DNA of 38,967 bases from Planctomycetaceae bacterium (GTDB lineage: Bacteria > Planctomycetota > Planctomycetia > Planctomycetales > Planctomycetaceae): NCBI GenBank assembly GCA_020850695.1, contig JADZEF010000257.1:1-38967 (forward strand), given 5' to 3'. The position numbers were made by a program, and so were the translations under genes. The notes below the pieces were generated by a model. The model searched no databases, was not told the origin of the DNA, and saw only the letters and a program-made list of their open reading frames with translations. Positions 8,290 through 16,718 of this stretch are shown here, piece by piece (position 1 is the first letter of the stretch; the number at the start of each line of letters is the position of its first letter).

Positions 8290-8784
8290 GTGCCGCGTCC
8301 TCCTGCCAGGTTCTTCCTCGTCGACTACGGTCTGCTCCCGTTCGTGTTCAACGTCCTGCTGAATGCAGGAATCGCGTGGCTCTTCTTCATGAGCCTCTCG
8401 AGCGTCCCCCTCTGGGGACCGCAAAGCATCGCCGGCGACACGATCATCACCTGCTTCCTGCTCCCGTGCATCGCCTGCCTCATCTGCACGCCGCTGATCC
8501 GTGGCGAGACCCGCCGCGGCCGCATTCCCCGCAACGACGTCCCGGCCGGCCCCGGCCACTGGATCGCGCGCTTCACGGCAAGCGCCAAGAAGCGATCCGT
8601 CCTCTTCGGTCTGATCGGTCTTGCCCTCGCCGCACCGCTTTCCATTGCGGCCCTCACGCTCTCGGGCGTCGACGCGATGAGCCTCACGACCTTCGTCTGG
8701 TTCAAAGGACTTTTTGCGGGAACGCTCGCCGCGGTCTTCGTTCCATGGATCGCCGCCGCAGCGCTGCATGACGCGCCGCGGTGA
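8290..8784 (+). CDS. Integral membrane protein, unknown function
   Basis: About 164 residues from a GTG at 8290. The open frame extends upstream to a TTG at 8182, but that part translates the palindromic repeat and is unlikely to be protein. Four hydrophobic segments are visible, at about 14-34, 46-66, 102-125 and 132-158, with an Arg-rich loop (RGETRRGRIPRND) between the second and third. The start has only a weak ribosome site, so its position is uncertain. No domain with known function is recognised; it is a small polytopic inner-membrane protein. Confidence 0.6.
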   Translation: MPRPPARFFLVDYGLLPFVFNVLLNAGIAWLFFMSLSSVPLWGPQSIAGDTIITCFLLPCIACLICTPLIRGETRRGRIPRNDVPAGPGHWIARFTASAKKRSVLFGLIGLALAAPLSIAALTLSGVDAMSLTTFVWFKGLFAGTLAAVFVPWIAAAALHDAPR

Positions 8785-9160
8785 GACGGTCTTCGCCAGA
8801 AGCAGTCCCGTCCAATGGTCCTCTCGCTCCGTTCCGCGGAGTGGACGGAGCGCCTGGGGCGCATCACCGTCGAGTTTTCGTGGTCCGGCCTTCCAAGGCC
8901 GGACGAGATCTTGCACCCGACCTGGGAAGGCCGGCCACAGGGCCGAATCGCCATTGGTAAATCGCTCTCATGGCCCATCTCATTCAAGGATGAACGCAAA
9001 GCCACAAGGGCCACACGGACTCGACCGCAGGCAATTTGACAACCACGACAACCGCTTCTTACGATGAAATCTCGTCCTGGCCAATTGCGACTCTGGTGAT
9101 CGGTCCGGACACTCTCTTCTCCCGCTGCGCCCCGTCAGGTCTCTCGCGGGTTTCCTTAAC
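8785..9160. other. 376-bp intergenic region with a palindromic repeat
   Basis: No gene is recognised. It holds the palindrome at 8883-8904, where GTCCGGCCTT pairs with AAGGCCGGAC, an inverted copy of the one at 673-694, and a partial copy at about 8921-8938. It probably includes the promoter of the following cluster, but no clear -35/-10 pair is seen. Confidence 0.4.
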
Positions 9161-10201
9161 ATGGCCGCCGCTCGCCCCGCCGCCGCACCCAAGGCGTCAA
9201 CCCCGGGCGAAGCCGCGCCCGTCGAACGGGGGCCGGACAACAGCGTGCAGGCACTTCTGGAAGAGGTCCGCCGCGAGCGCCCCCCCGGCCCCGCTCAGAA
9301 ACCCGTCCTCGCGATGACGCGGTACGAGCAAGTCTCGACGCTCCTTATTGTGCTGGCGGTCGGTCTGGGGTTCGCGATGCTGGGCCTCACCGTGCAGTAC
9401 ATCGCCACGCGCCCGCGCCCCGTCGTGGTCAATGTCGCCCCGCTCGAAATCCTCGAAGAAGATCCCGGCGGATCACCCGATGGTTCCCCGGACGAGACCC
9501 TCAAAGTCGATTCCCCGTACGAAGAACGCAACGATGCTTCGCTGGTCGACAACCCGACCGACGAACTGAGCCAGATCGAAGCCGCGGCCGGCGACGCGAT
9601 GGACTTCAGCGACAACGTCAGCGACCAGGCGGCCGGCGCGGTCGCCGTCGCCGCCCCCATGCCGCAACAGTTTCTGTTCGACGCGCAAAGCTCAGGCCGC
9701 CGCGGCAGCGCCACGGGAACCGGCCGCCGCGGGCTCGGCATGGGGCCCGGCAAGAAGGGCTTCCCGCGCGACCAGCGGTGGTTCATCAGCTTCAGCGACC
9801 GCCTCCCCGTCTCCGAGTATGCCAAGCAACTCGACTTCTTCCGCATCGAGCTGGGAGCCGTCCTCCCCGACAAGATCGTCTATCTCTCGAACATGAGCAC
9901 GCAGCCCAGGACCCGCACCGCCACCTCAGGCAAAGACGAAAAGCGGCTCTACATGAACTGGCAAGGCGGAACGCGGCGGCTGGCCGACATCGAGCTCTTC
10001 CAGAACGCCGGAATCGACGCCCAGAACGCCCTGATCCTCCACTTCTACCCCCCGGACATCGAGAATGCCCTGGCCCATCTCGAACGGGATTATGCCCAAC
10101 GCAAGGCCGACGAAATCCGCCGCACCTTCTTCATCGTGAAGCGCAAGGAGAAGGACGGGGGCTACGAGTTCGAAGTGACGCGGCAGACGTATCTCAAGTA
10201 G
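9161..10201 (+). CDS. Single-pass membrane protein heading the ExbB/ExbD cluster
   Basis: This encodes 346 residues. Residues 1-55 are Pro/Ala-rich and presumably cytoplasmic. One membrane helix lies at about 58-82 (VSTLLIVLAVGLGFAMLGLT). An acidic low-complexity stretch (90-170) and a Gly/Arg-rich segment follow, then a folded C-terminal domain (about 200-346) with DQRWFISFSDRLPVSEYAKQ near its start and a charged ERDYAQRKADEIRR helix. The layout (short cytoplasmic tail, one helix, flexible periplasmic linker, terminal domain) is like TonB or TolA, but no sequence match to either is recognised. Its position before ExbB and ExbD makes a transducer role plausible. There is no ribosome site upstream of the ATG. 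Confidence 0.75.
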   Translation: MAAARPAAAPKASTPGEAAPVERGPDNSVQALLEEVRRERPPGPAQKPVLAMTRYEQVSTLLIVLAVGLGFAMLGLTVQYIATRPRPVVVNVAPLEILEEDPGGSPDGSPDETLKVDSPYEERNDASLVDNPTDELSQIEAAAGDAMDFSDNVSDQAAGAVAVAAPMPQQFLFDAQSSGRRGSATGTGRRGLGMGPGKKGFPRDQRWFISFSDRLPVSEYAKQLDFFRIELGAVLPDKIVYLSNMSTQPRTRTATSGKDEKRLYMNWQGGTRRLADIELFQNAGIDAQNALILHFYPPDIENALAHLERDYAQRKADEIRRTFFIVKRKEKDGGYEFEVTRQTYLK

Positions 10202-10221
10202 TTGTCACAGTCGTGAAAGTC

Positions 10222-10566
10222 ATGGATCGAAGCCCACTGCTTCGACGCCTGTCTCGATCCCGGATTTTCTGGGAGATGCTGGCGTGGATGCAGTTCGTCA
10301 TCGGGTTGCTTGTGCTTTTCGAAGTGAGTCATTCTGTCGATCCACGCGGCAACAAGCTCGGTGGTTCTGGTCTCTCGGATGAAGTCTGGTTCGGCGTCCC
10401 AGCGATTCTCGGCCTTGTTTCCACCGGCCTCCTGTGGAAGGCCACGACAGGAGTTCGATCCACGGCGTGGCAAGTCGTGATTGTCGTGGGACATCTGCTC
10501 TTCGGTTTTGTCTTCTACATGGTCGCAACCGTCAATTACCTGCTGCACTGCGGAGGCACACTGTAA
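10222..10566 (+). CDS. Small three-helix membrane protein
   Basis: This encodes 114 residues from the ATG at 10222, 20 bases after the previous stop. Three hydrophobic segments are visible at about 18-38, 56-74 and 84-106, with a basic N terminus (RLSRSR). The codon choice is less strongly GC-biased than that of its neighbours, and the ribosome site is weak. It lies between the single-pass protein and ExbB and could be an accessory subunit or a later insertion. No known family is recognised. Confidence 0.6.
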   Translation: MDRSPLLRRLSRSRIFWEMLAWMQFVIGLLVLFEVSHSVDPRGNKLGGSGLSDEVWFGVPAILGLVSTGLLWKATTGVRSTAWQVVIVVGHLLFGFVFYMVATVNYLLHCGGTL

Positions 10567-10626
10567 ATCACCTCGTATCGCTCTCCGCGGAAGTGTTCGT
10601 GATGTCTTTCTGCTCAACAACTTAGT

Positions 10627-10640
10627 CCCTCGACCCTCCC
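10627..10640 (+). repeat. Two CCCTCRA heptamers abutting the exbB-like start
   Basis: CCCTCGA (10627-10633) and CCCTCCC (10634-10640) run directly into the ATG at 10641. There is no Shine-Dalgarno sequence. This is a short version of the arrays at 6279 and 13110. Confidence 0.65.
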
Positions 10641-11309
10641 ATGGAATTCCTCCTCGACCTCGCCCATAAGTCCGTCTTCGTGATGCAGATCGGCATCGCC
10701 ATTGCCGGAGTCTGGTTCTTTCTGCTCGTCCTCGTCCGCACCCGGCAGAAGCGGTTCAAGAACCGGGCCGAGTCCGACCTCTTCCTCACCGCCGTCGGTG
10801 AGGAGCTGAAGACGAAGAACTTCGATGGCGTCGCCAAACTCTGCGATTCGCCCCGCTACTGGAGCAAGGCGGTCCCGCAACTGATCCTCGTCTCGATCGA
10901 GCAGCGGATGCAGAAGCTCGGAAAGCTGAAGCGGATCCTCGCCGAGCGGTTCGAGCTCGACGTCGTCGCCGACCTCGAAAACTGTCTGTCTTGGCTGGGA
11001 ACGGTCGCCAAGGCCGCCCCGATGCTGGGACTGCTCGGAACGACGCTCTGCATGATCAATGCCTTCGCCAAGATCGGCGACAGCAGCCAGGCCGCCGGCA
11101 CCGACCCCGCCAAGCTGGCCGAAGACATCAGCTTCGCCCTCGCCGCCACCTGCTTCGGACTGCTGATCGCCATCCCCTGCATCATGGCGGCCAACTACCT
11201 CCAGATCCGTATCAACAAGCTGCAGGACTCGGTCCAGCGCGACCTCAACGTCTACTTCGAAGACTTCGAACCGGCGGTCGCGAGCGCAACTTCGCGAAGG
11301 TCGGCATGA
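10641..11309 (+). CDS. MotA/TolQ/ExbB-type proton channel
   Basis: This encodes 222 residues, the normal size for the ExbB/TolQ family. Three membrane helices are visible at about 10-32, 113-138 and 165-188. The family core KAAPMLGLLGTTLCMINAF (second helix) and ISFALAATCFGLLIAIPCI (third helix) is clear. These proteins form a pentameric inner-membrane channel around two ExbD/TolR helices and turn proton flow into mechanical work on a periplasmic partner. The two ExbD-type genes downstream are the expected partners. Whether it serves a Tol-Pal-like, TonB-like or other machine cannot be told from the sequence. Confidence 0.9.
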   Translation: MEFLLDLAHKSVFVMQIGIAIAGVWFFLLVLVRTRQKRFKNRAESDLFLTAVGEELKTKNFDGVAKLCDSPRYWSKAVPQLILVSIEQRMQKLGKLKRILAERFELDVVADLENCLSWLGTVAKAAPMLGLLGTTLCMINAFAKIGDSSQAAGTDPAKLAEDISFALAATCFGLLIAIPCIMAANYLQIRINKLQDSVQRDLNVYFEDFEPAVASATSRRSA

Positions 11310-11618
11310 GATCGTTCTTCGTGAATGGAAGAGGAAGCCATTTCTCACCACGGAGACACGGAGTCACGGAGAAAGGCAAAGACGCAGAAAGAGTGGCCCG
11401 CGGATGACGCGAATCAAGGCACGAATAAGACAAAGCAAAAGCCATCACATCGAGCGGCGTGTTTCGCCTCAGTCCATCCTGACAATTCTCTTGCCTTTCT
11501 CCGTGTCTCCGTGTCTCCGTGGTGAAATACGTCTTGGTTCTGATTCGCGGACATTCGCGTCATTCGCGGGCAGATTCTGAATGACGAAGCACAGCCGGAT
11601 CTCGAAAGGTCAAGCAGC
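11310..11618. other. Intergenic region invaded by an inverted-repeat element
   Basis: These 309 bases separate the exbB-like and first exbD-like genes, unusually far apart for such partners. Most of the space is the element at 11345-11571. No gene is seen. Confidence 0.6.
11345..11571. repeat. CCACGGAGACACGGAG inverted-repeat element, copy 1
   Basis: The left arm 11345-11379 (TCACCACGGAGACACGGAG then TCACGGAGAAAGGCAA) is matched, with one difference, by its reverse complement at 11491-11525. Each arm contains 8-10-base internal tandem repeats of ACGGAGAC. A second nested pair, GCCCGCGGATGACGCGAAT (11396-11414) and ATTCGCGTCATTCGCGGGC (11553-11571), is also present. A second copy lies at 16835-17022. 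The translated arm (HHGDTETRRK or PRRHGDTEKGK) is one I know as a common artefact in hypothetical proteins, so the element is widespread. It encodes no transposase. Confidence 0.85.
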
Positions 11619-12101
11619 ATGAGGCGGGCGCTGTTCGATGATGATGAAGCCGATGCCGGCGTTCTCTCACGGAAGCGAGAGAAGGGGGACGATCTGCACA
11701 TCGATTTCACGCCGATGATCGACTGCGTGGTGCTGCTGCTTGGCTACTTCATGGTGACGACGAACCTGGATGAATCGAACAACGTCGACGTTCCGTCCGC
11801 AAAGCATGGGGCCGCCGCCTCGACAGAGACCTCAACCACCGTCACCGTCCGTTCGGATCCCGCGCCCGATCGTCTGCCGGCCGTCTATCTGGGGGGAGGC
11901 ACCGCCCGCCCCGGCGACCTGGGCGACGGCGACACGGGAGTCAAGAAATATGTCGAGGACCGGCTCCGTCAGGGGATGAAGCACGTCATCGTGCGGGCCG
12001 ACCGCGACGTCCCCTTCGGGTTCATCCAGGATGTGACGCGAGTGATTTCCTCGGTCGAAGGGGCGACGTTCTCGATCGCCGTCCAGGATCAAAAGGAGTA
12101 G
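11619..12101 (+). CDS. ExbD/TolR-type subunit, first copy
   Basis: This encodes 160 residues. The ATG at 11619 has AAAGG upstream. One membrane helix follows the family motif DFTPMIDCVVLLLGYFMVT, with D35 in the position of the essential proton-carrying Asp of ExbD/TolR. The periplasmic domain (about 55-160) ends in the usual region VIVRADRDVPFGFIQDVTRV. The loop 65-110 is longer and more Gly/Asp-rich than in typical ExbD. With the channel protein upstream and the second ExbD downstream it should form a heteromeric motor. Confidence 0.88.
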   Translation: MRRALFDDDEADAGVLSRKREKGDDLHIDFTPMIDCVVLLLGYFMVTTNLDESNNVDVPSAKHGAAASTETSTTVTVRSDPAPDRLPAVYLGGGTARPGDLGDGDTGVKKYVEDRLRQGMKHVIVRADRDVPFGFIQDVTRVISSVEGATFSIAVQDQKE

Positions 12102-12219
12102 CCCATGGTCGGCAGCGGCTTCTGATTCGGTTGTCGTGCGTGCAATACAGGCATCGATCGCCGCTTGCGGGTTCGCGATGCCTTTCATTTCCTGGTTCCC
12201 GTCCCACCCTCACCCGTCC

Positions 12220-12981
12220 ATGCCCATTCGCTTCCGATGCGGCGGTTGCCTGCAACTCATGAGCATCGCCACGCGCATGGCAGGGCGCGAGGTTCCCTGC
12301 GCCACGTGCGGGGCGACGCTTCGCGTTCCAGGCACACCGGTCGACGACGCGGATGCATCCGAAGGCTCTTCGACCGCACGGGCCGGTTCAAGCGACGCCC
12401 CCCGCGAACCTTCGATCCAGCACACGGGCGAGCACCCCCGCGCCGACGGCATCGTTCACAATCTCGCGCCGGCGAACGACAGCGAGGGAGTCGAGCTGCG
12501 GGTTCCCGACGGCGAATTGATGCTCGATGACGAGGATGAGCCGCCGGTGCGGTTCGTCAAGCGAAAGCGGGCCGATGAAGAACTCGACATGACGCCGCTC
12601 GTCGACGTCACGTTCCTGCTCCTCATCTTCTTCATGGTCACCGCCACGTTCGGTCGCCAGAAGGTGCTGCTCTTCCCGCCCCCGTCCTCCGATAAGAAGG
12701 GGACCACGCAATCGGTCGAGCGGGTGGAAAACATCGAGGTCAGCTCGATCCGCATCGGGGTCGACGCCCGCAACGTCGTCACGATCGAAGACGAAAAGGT
12801 CAACATCCTCGACCTGGCAACCAAGCTCCGCGAGCGGATGCGGACCGAGTTGAAGTCCGAAGCGGCGATCACATCCGACCCACGAGCGCTGCACGAAACC
12901 GTCGTCAAAGTGGTCGACGCCTGCAACGAAGCCGGTTTCCAGAAAATCCGCCTGGGAGGAAAATCCGCCGCCCCCGATTAA
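12220..12981 (+). CDS. ExbD/TolR-type subunit with N-terminal zinc ribbon
   Basis: This encodes 253 residues from the ATG at 12220; a start at 12136 would add unlikely residues. Residues 7-30 form a zinc ribbon, C7-X2-C10 and C27-X2-C30 (MPIRFRCGGC and PCATCG). Residues 35-120 are acidic, low-complexity linker. The ExbD core then follows: LDMTPLVDVTFLLLIFFMV, with D129 as the proton-carrying Asp, and a periplasmic domain of about 110 residues ending near AGFQKIRLGGKS. ExbD proteins normally have only a short cytoplasmic tail, so a 115-residue cytoplasmic extension with a zinc module is unusual. It could bind nucleic acid or a protein partner. CCCTCA and CCCGTCC precede the start, a weak form of the heptamer array. 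Confidence 0.88.
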   Translation: MPIRFRCGGCLQLMSIATRMAGREVPCATCGATLRVPGTPVDDADASEGSSTARAGSSDAPREPSIQHTGEHPRADGIVHNLAPANDSEGVELRVPDGELMLDDEDEPPVRFVKRKRADEELDMTPLVDVTFLLLIFFMVTATFGRQKVLLFPPPSSDKKGTTQSVERVENIEVSSIRIGVDARNVVTIEDEKVNILDLATKLRERMRTELKSEAAITSDPRALHETVVKVVDACNEAGFQKIRLGGKSAAPD

Positions 12982-12986
12982 ACGCC

Positions 12987-13020
12987 GCACCCCGGCTGCG
13001 GCTCTGAGCAGCCGGGGTGC
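12987..13020. other. 12-bp GC-rich hairpin between the second exbD and the FHA gene
   Basis: GCACCCCGGCTG (12987-12998) pairs perfectly with CAGCCGGGGTGC (13009-13020) around a ten-base loop. It begins six bases after the exbD stop codon. No T tract follows in either direction, so it may protect the 3' end of a processed message or partly attenuate transcription into the FHA gene. Confidence 0.65.
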
Positions 13021-13109
13021 CGAATCAAGGGACGCTCGACGAAGGCAATGCGAAACCCGCAAGCGTCTGTTGTCACCGCGACCAGACACCCGTTGCCGCC
13101 GCCTGCTGA

Positions 13110-13144
13110 CCTTCAACCTTCAACCCAGCACCCTCAACCCTCCC
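13110..13144 (+). repeat. Heptamer array abutting the FHA gene start
   Basis: Five units in seven-base register start at 13110: CCTTCAA, CCTTCAA, CCCAGCA, CCCTCAA, CCCTCCC. One C separates the array from the ATG at 13146. No Shine-Dalgarno sequence is present. Confidence 0.75.
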
Positions 13145-13145
13145 C

Positions 13146-16100
13146 ATGCCCTCCATCGAGATCCTGCAACCCGACGGCGAGACCGACGCGATCGCGCTGT
13201 CGAAGACGCAGACCGTCTCGATCGGACGGCACGTCACCTGCGACGTCCGCATCGATGAAGACGACGTGGCGGTCCTCCACTGCCGGATTGCCTGGAACGG
13301 GTCGGGCTACGAGGTGACGTCGGCCAACGCGGCCGGGGTCGACCTCAACGGGGCGCTGGTGCGGCACCAGTTGCTGCGCGACGGCGACGTGCTGCGAATC
13401 GGAAGCGTCGATCTCGTCATGCGGCTCGACGCACCGCGCGAGAGCGGTTCGCGCAAGGCCGCGCGCCGCAAGCCGGTCGAAGAACTCGTCCCGCAGGAAT
13501 TCGATCGCCCCTCCAGTTCGGAGATCGGCCTCTCCCCGGTCTCCGAAGAAGAAATCGAGATCAAGCGCACGCTGTCCGAACGTCTCGCGACGGAGAAGGA
13601 TGCGGTGCGGCATCCGAGCATTCCGCACGCCTACGCTGCGAAGCCCGAGCCTCCGCCGCGTCCGGCTCCCCCACGTTCCGCTCCTCCTCCACCCCCACCG
13701 CTCGAAGAACCCGCGGACGAGGAGGACGACATCCCGATCGCCGAGGTCGTCCATTCCGATGAGATCGCAATCCCCCGCCGTCCTCCGGAGCCTCAGAAGC
13801 CGCCGACTCCACCCCCCGCCCCGGCCGCGTGGCAGGAGCTGAAGCGCCCGCGGCGTCCCGGCGAGCGCGACCCGCTTCGCTCGCCGCTCGTCCTAGGCCT
13901 GGCGGGCGGGTCGGTCCTGATGGCCGTATCGGCCCTCGTCATCTGGTTCCTCATCAGCCGCAACGCCACCCGGAAGGAGTACGACGCGGCCCTCGACGAG
14001 TTCAAGCAGCAGCGGTACTCACAGGCGGCCGAACTCTTCGAACGGTTCCTCGAACATCACCCGCGGCACGAGTACGCGGTTCCTGCCAAGCGCGGCCTCG
14101 GCCGCTCACTCATTGAACGCGCGATCGGCGGAGCCACTCCGTCGTGGCCGCGGGGCCTTGCCGCGCTGGAAGAATTCGTCGAGCAGAACCGGGGGGCGAA
14201 GGACTTTGGCGACCTCCAGGGAGACATCGCCCTCAGCGCCGAAAAAATCGCGCTGGGTGCGGCAAAGAGCGCCGAGGCGGCCCGCAAGAAGGACCTGCTC
14301 GAAACGTCGAAAGCGGCTTCCAACCTGCTCGCACGCTTCGGGACCGATCGCGACAGCGAAACCCGTCAGCAGCGGATTACCGAAGCGGTCGCCGCGGCCC
14401 AGACGTCCATCGCGCGGCAGGACACGTTCGATGTCGCGCTGAAGGCGATGGACGCCGCCCTCGATGCGAAGCAGCCGTTGCTGCTGATGGAAGCGAGGCG
14501 GTCCCTCGTCGAGAAGTACGCGACGTTCGCTGACAACGCACGGCTCAAAGGGCTCGTCGAGAAAGCCCTCACGCTCGAAAAGGATCTCGTGGTCCGCGAG
14601 GCCCTCGACCGGGCGGCGTCGCGCGACGAGCGACCGTTCACGCTGCCGCCTCCCCTCACGCTCGCCCCGCATCCTCGGTCCCGCACCGACGATGTCTCCG
14701 ACGGACGGACGGTCGTCGGCCTGGCGAAGGATTGCGTCTTCGGCATCGACGCCGTGACGGGCGACCCACTCTGGCGGCGAGTCGTCGGCCTCGACATCCC
14801 CTTCTTCCCCATCGCAGTCAGCACCAGCGTGGAAGGCTGGCTGATGGTCGACACGCGGTTTCACGAATTGCTCCTCGTCGATCGCCGCACCGGGAAACTC
14901 GCGTGGCGGCAGGAAATCGGCTCGGCCGTTCACGGCCCGCCGCTGCTGCACGAGGGACAGGCCTACCTCCCCGCGACCGACGGCCTGTACCAGATCGACC
15001 TCGAAAGCGGAAAGGCAACGACGCGACTGCGTTTTTCACAGCGGCTGATGGCTCCGCCGGCCCTCGTCGCGGGGGAAACGAAACTGGTCGTCGCCGGTGA
15101 CGCCGAGATGCTTTACACCCTCTCGCTCCGCCCCCTCGAGTGTGAGCGCGTCACCTTCTTCGGGCATCGGGCGGGAACAATGGAAGCCCCGATGATGCCG
15201 CTGGGCATGCTGCTCCTGGCGATCGAGAACGACCGCCAGCGTTCGGCCCGGCTGCGCGTGCTCGACGCCTCGGGCGAAGGGACGTGGTTGGACGAGAGGG
15301 CTTCACATCGGATCGACGGATCGGTCCGCGACCGCCCGGCGTTGCGGGGGAAAGAACTGTTCGTTCCGTCGCGTCACGAGCGGGTCAGCGCCTTCGTCGT
15401 CTCGGACAAGAAGGACCAGCCGGCGCTGGCTCCCGTGGCGTCGTTCCAGGTCCCGCGAGCGCAGCCGACGCCGATCTCGCTGACGGTCGGACCGGACGGC
15501 CAGCTCTGGATGGCGAGCAGTGGGTTGCGACGGCTCAGCCTGAAGGGAGGCGCCGCCAAGATCGACGGCCCCGTCCTCGCCGAAGGAATCCTCACGCAGC
15601 CGATGCAGTCGGTCGGCAAGACTCTTTTCGTCGGACGAAAGCAGCCCTTCAGCGAGGCGGTCCTCTTCACGCAGGCCGACCGCGACCAGATGGTGAGTCC
15701 ATGGCGCACCGTCCTCGGGGCCGCCCCGCTCGCCCTCCTTTACAGCGGCGATGGCGCAATGTGCCTGAGCGAGCAGGGAGACATCTTCCGCCTGGGAACG
15801 CGCGAGCTATCGGCCGGCGGATTCCGCCTCGAAGCCCAGGCCAGCCTCAAGCTCCCCGAGCGGCTGACGGAACCTTTGCGAGTCAGCCCGCTCTCGGGCG
15901 AACGGCTGGCGGTCGTCGCCGCGGGAAAAGAACCCGCCCTCTGGATGCTCAGCCGTGCGGGGCAGGTCGAACGCGAGTTGAAACTCGACGCTCCTCTCCA
16001 GGCCAACCCGGCCTTGCTGGCGGGTGGCCTTGTGCTCCCCTATCCAGGCCGATTGAAACTCGTCCCGCTATCGGGGACGACCAAGGTCGACGACTACCAG

Positions 16101-16718
16101 CTTCCCGCCGGCGACGAGCCGATCCCCGCATGGAAGCAGCTCGTCGAACTGGACGCGACCACGCTCCTCGCCCTCGACGCGAAAGGGCGACTGTCACGAA
16201 TCCAGCACCGCACCACGCCGGTCCCGCACCTCGCCGAGGTCGCCGACATGGAACTGAACCACCCGGTCGACGTCCCGGCCGTCCTGTCGGAAGGGCGGCT
16301 GTATGTGGCCGACTCGGGAAAGACGCTCCAGGTTCTGGACGCGGCGACATTCGAGCCTCGGGGCAAGGTAGAACTCGAAGGGACGCCGACGGCGCTGCAC
16401 GTCGTGAGCGGGCGGCTGTTTGTGGCGACGAATGAAACACGAGTCGCCGCGTTCGCCGCCGACGCGCCGCTCCGCGAAGCGTGGACGGTCAACCTGACCG
16501 CCGCCCTCGCCGGCCCGCCGCTGGTCGTTGGAAGCCGGCACGTGCTTGTTGATTACTCGGGAACTGTCTCAATCGTGAGGTCTGACACGGGGGTCGTCGA
16601 ATCGACGGTCCTCCTGGGTCAGCCCGCCGCCGGACCCGCGGTCGCCATCGGCGACCTGATCGTGGTCCCGACCATCGACGGAAGCCTCTTCCGCCTGGAA
16701 GGAGCGCTGAAGCCATGA
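13146..16718 (+). CDS. FHA domain - membrane helix - TPR-like - beta-propeller protein
   Basis: This encodes 1190 residues. Residues 1-95 are a forkhead-associated domain: SIGRH (G27, R28), H45 in VAVLHCRI and L67-N68-G69. The usual Ser three places before the His is Ala42. Residues 100-240 are a Pro-rich cytoplasmic linker. One membrane helix lies at 248-270. Residues 275-330 look like a tetratricopeptide-type helical repeat (EYDAALDEFKQQRYSQAAEL). From about 500 to the end are PQQ-like beta-propeller blades (DRRTGKLAWRQE and later repeats of the form LYVADSGKTLQVLDAAT). FHA domains bind phosphothreonine, so the protein could couple kinase signalling in the cytoplasm to an extracytoplasmic propeller. 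Its stop overlaps the next start (ATGA), so the two are translationally coupled. Confidence 0.88.
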   Translation: MPSIEILQPDGETDAIALSKTQTVSIGRHVTCDVRIDEDDVAVLHCRIAWNGSGYEVTSANAAGVDLNGALVRHQLLRDGDVLRIGSVDLVMRLDAPRESGSRKAARRKPVEELVPQEFDRPSSSEIGLSPVSEEEIEIKRTLSERLATEKDAVRHPSIPHAYAAKPEPPPRPAPPRSAPPPPPPLEEPADEEDDIPIAEVVHSDEIAIPRRPPEPQKPPTPPPAPAAWQELKRPRRPGERDPLRSPLVLGLAGGSVLMAVSALVIWFLISRNATRKEYDAALDEFKQQRYSQAAELFERFLEHHPRHEYAVPAKRGLGRSLIERAIGGATPSWPRGLAALEEFVEQNRGAKDFGDLQGDIALSAEKIALGAAKSAEAARKKDLLETSKAASNLLARFGTDRDSETRQQRITEAVAAAQTSIARQDTFDVALKAMDAALDAKQPLLLMEARRSLVEKYATFADNARLKGLVEKALTLEKDLVVREALDRAASRDERPFTLPPPLTLAPHPRSRTDDVSDGRTVVGLAKDCVFGIDAVTGDPLWRRVVGLDIPFFPIAVSTSVEGWLMVDTRFHELLLVDRRTGKLAWRQEIGSAVHGPPLLHEGQAYLPATDGLYQIDLESGKATTRLRFSQRLMAPPALVAGETKLVVAGDAEMLYTLSLRPLECERVTFFGHRAGTMEAPMMPLGMLLLAIENDRQRSARLRVLDASGEGTWLDERASHRIDGSVRDRPALRGKELFVPSRHERVSAFVVSDKKDQPALAPVASFQVPRAQPTPISLTVGPDGQLWMASSGLRRLSLKGGAAKIDGPVLAEGILTQPMQSVGKTLFVGRKQPFSEAVLFTQADRDQMVSPWRTVLGAAPLALLYSGDGAMCLSEQGDIFRLGTRELSAGGFRLEAQASLKLPERLTEPLRVSPLSGERLAVVAAGKEPALWMLSRAGQVERELKLDAPLQANPALLAGGLVLPYPGRLKLVPLSGTTKVDDYQLPAGDEPIPAWKQLVELDATTLLALDAKGRLSRIQHRTTPVPHLAEVADMELNHPVDVPAVLSEGRLYVADSGKTLQVLDAATFEPRGKVELEGTPTALHVVSGRLFVATNETRVAAFAADAPLREAWTVNLTAALAGPPLVVGSRHVLVDYSGTVSIVRSDTGVVESTVLLGQPAAGPAVAIGDLIVVPTIDGSLFRLEGALKP

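Noticed and set aside
11345..11571. CRISPR-like array
   Set aside because: The repeated units are an inverted pair with short internal tandem copies, not direct repeats with regular spacers, and no cas genes are present.
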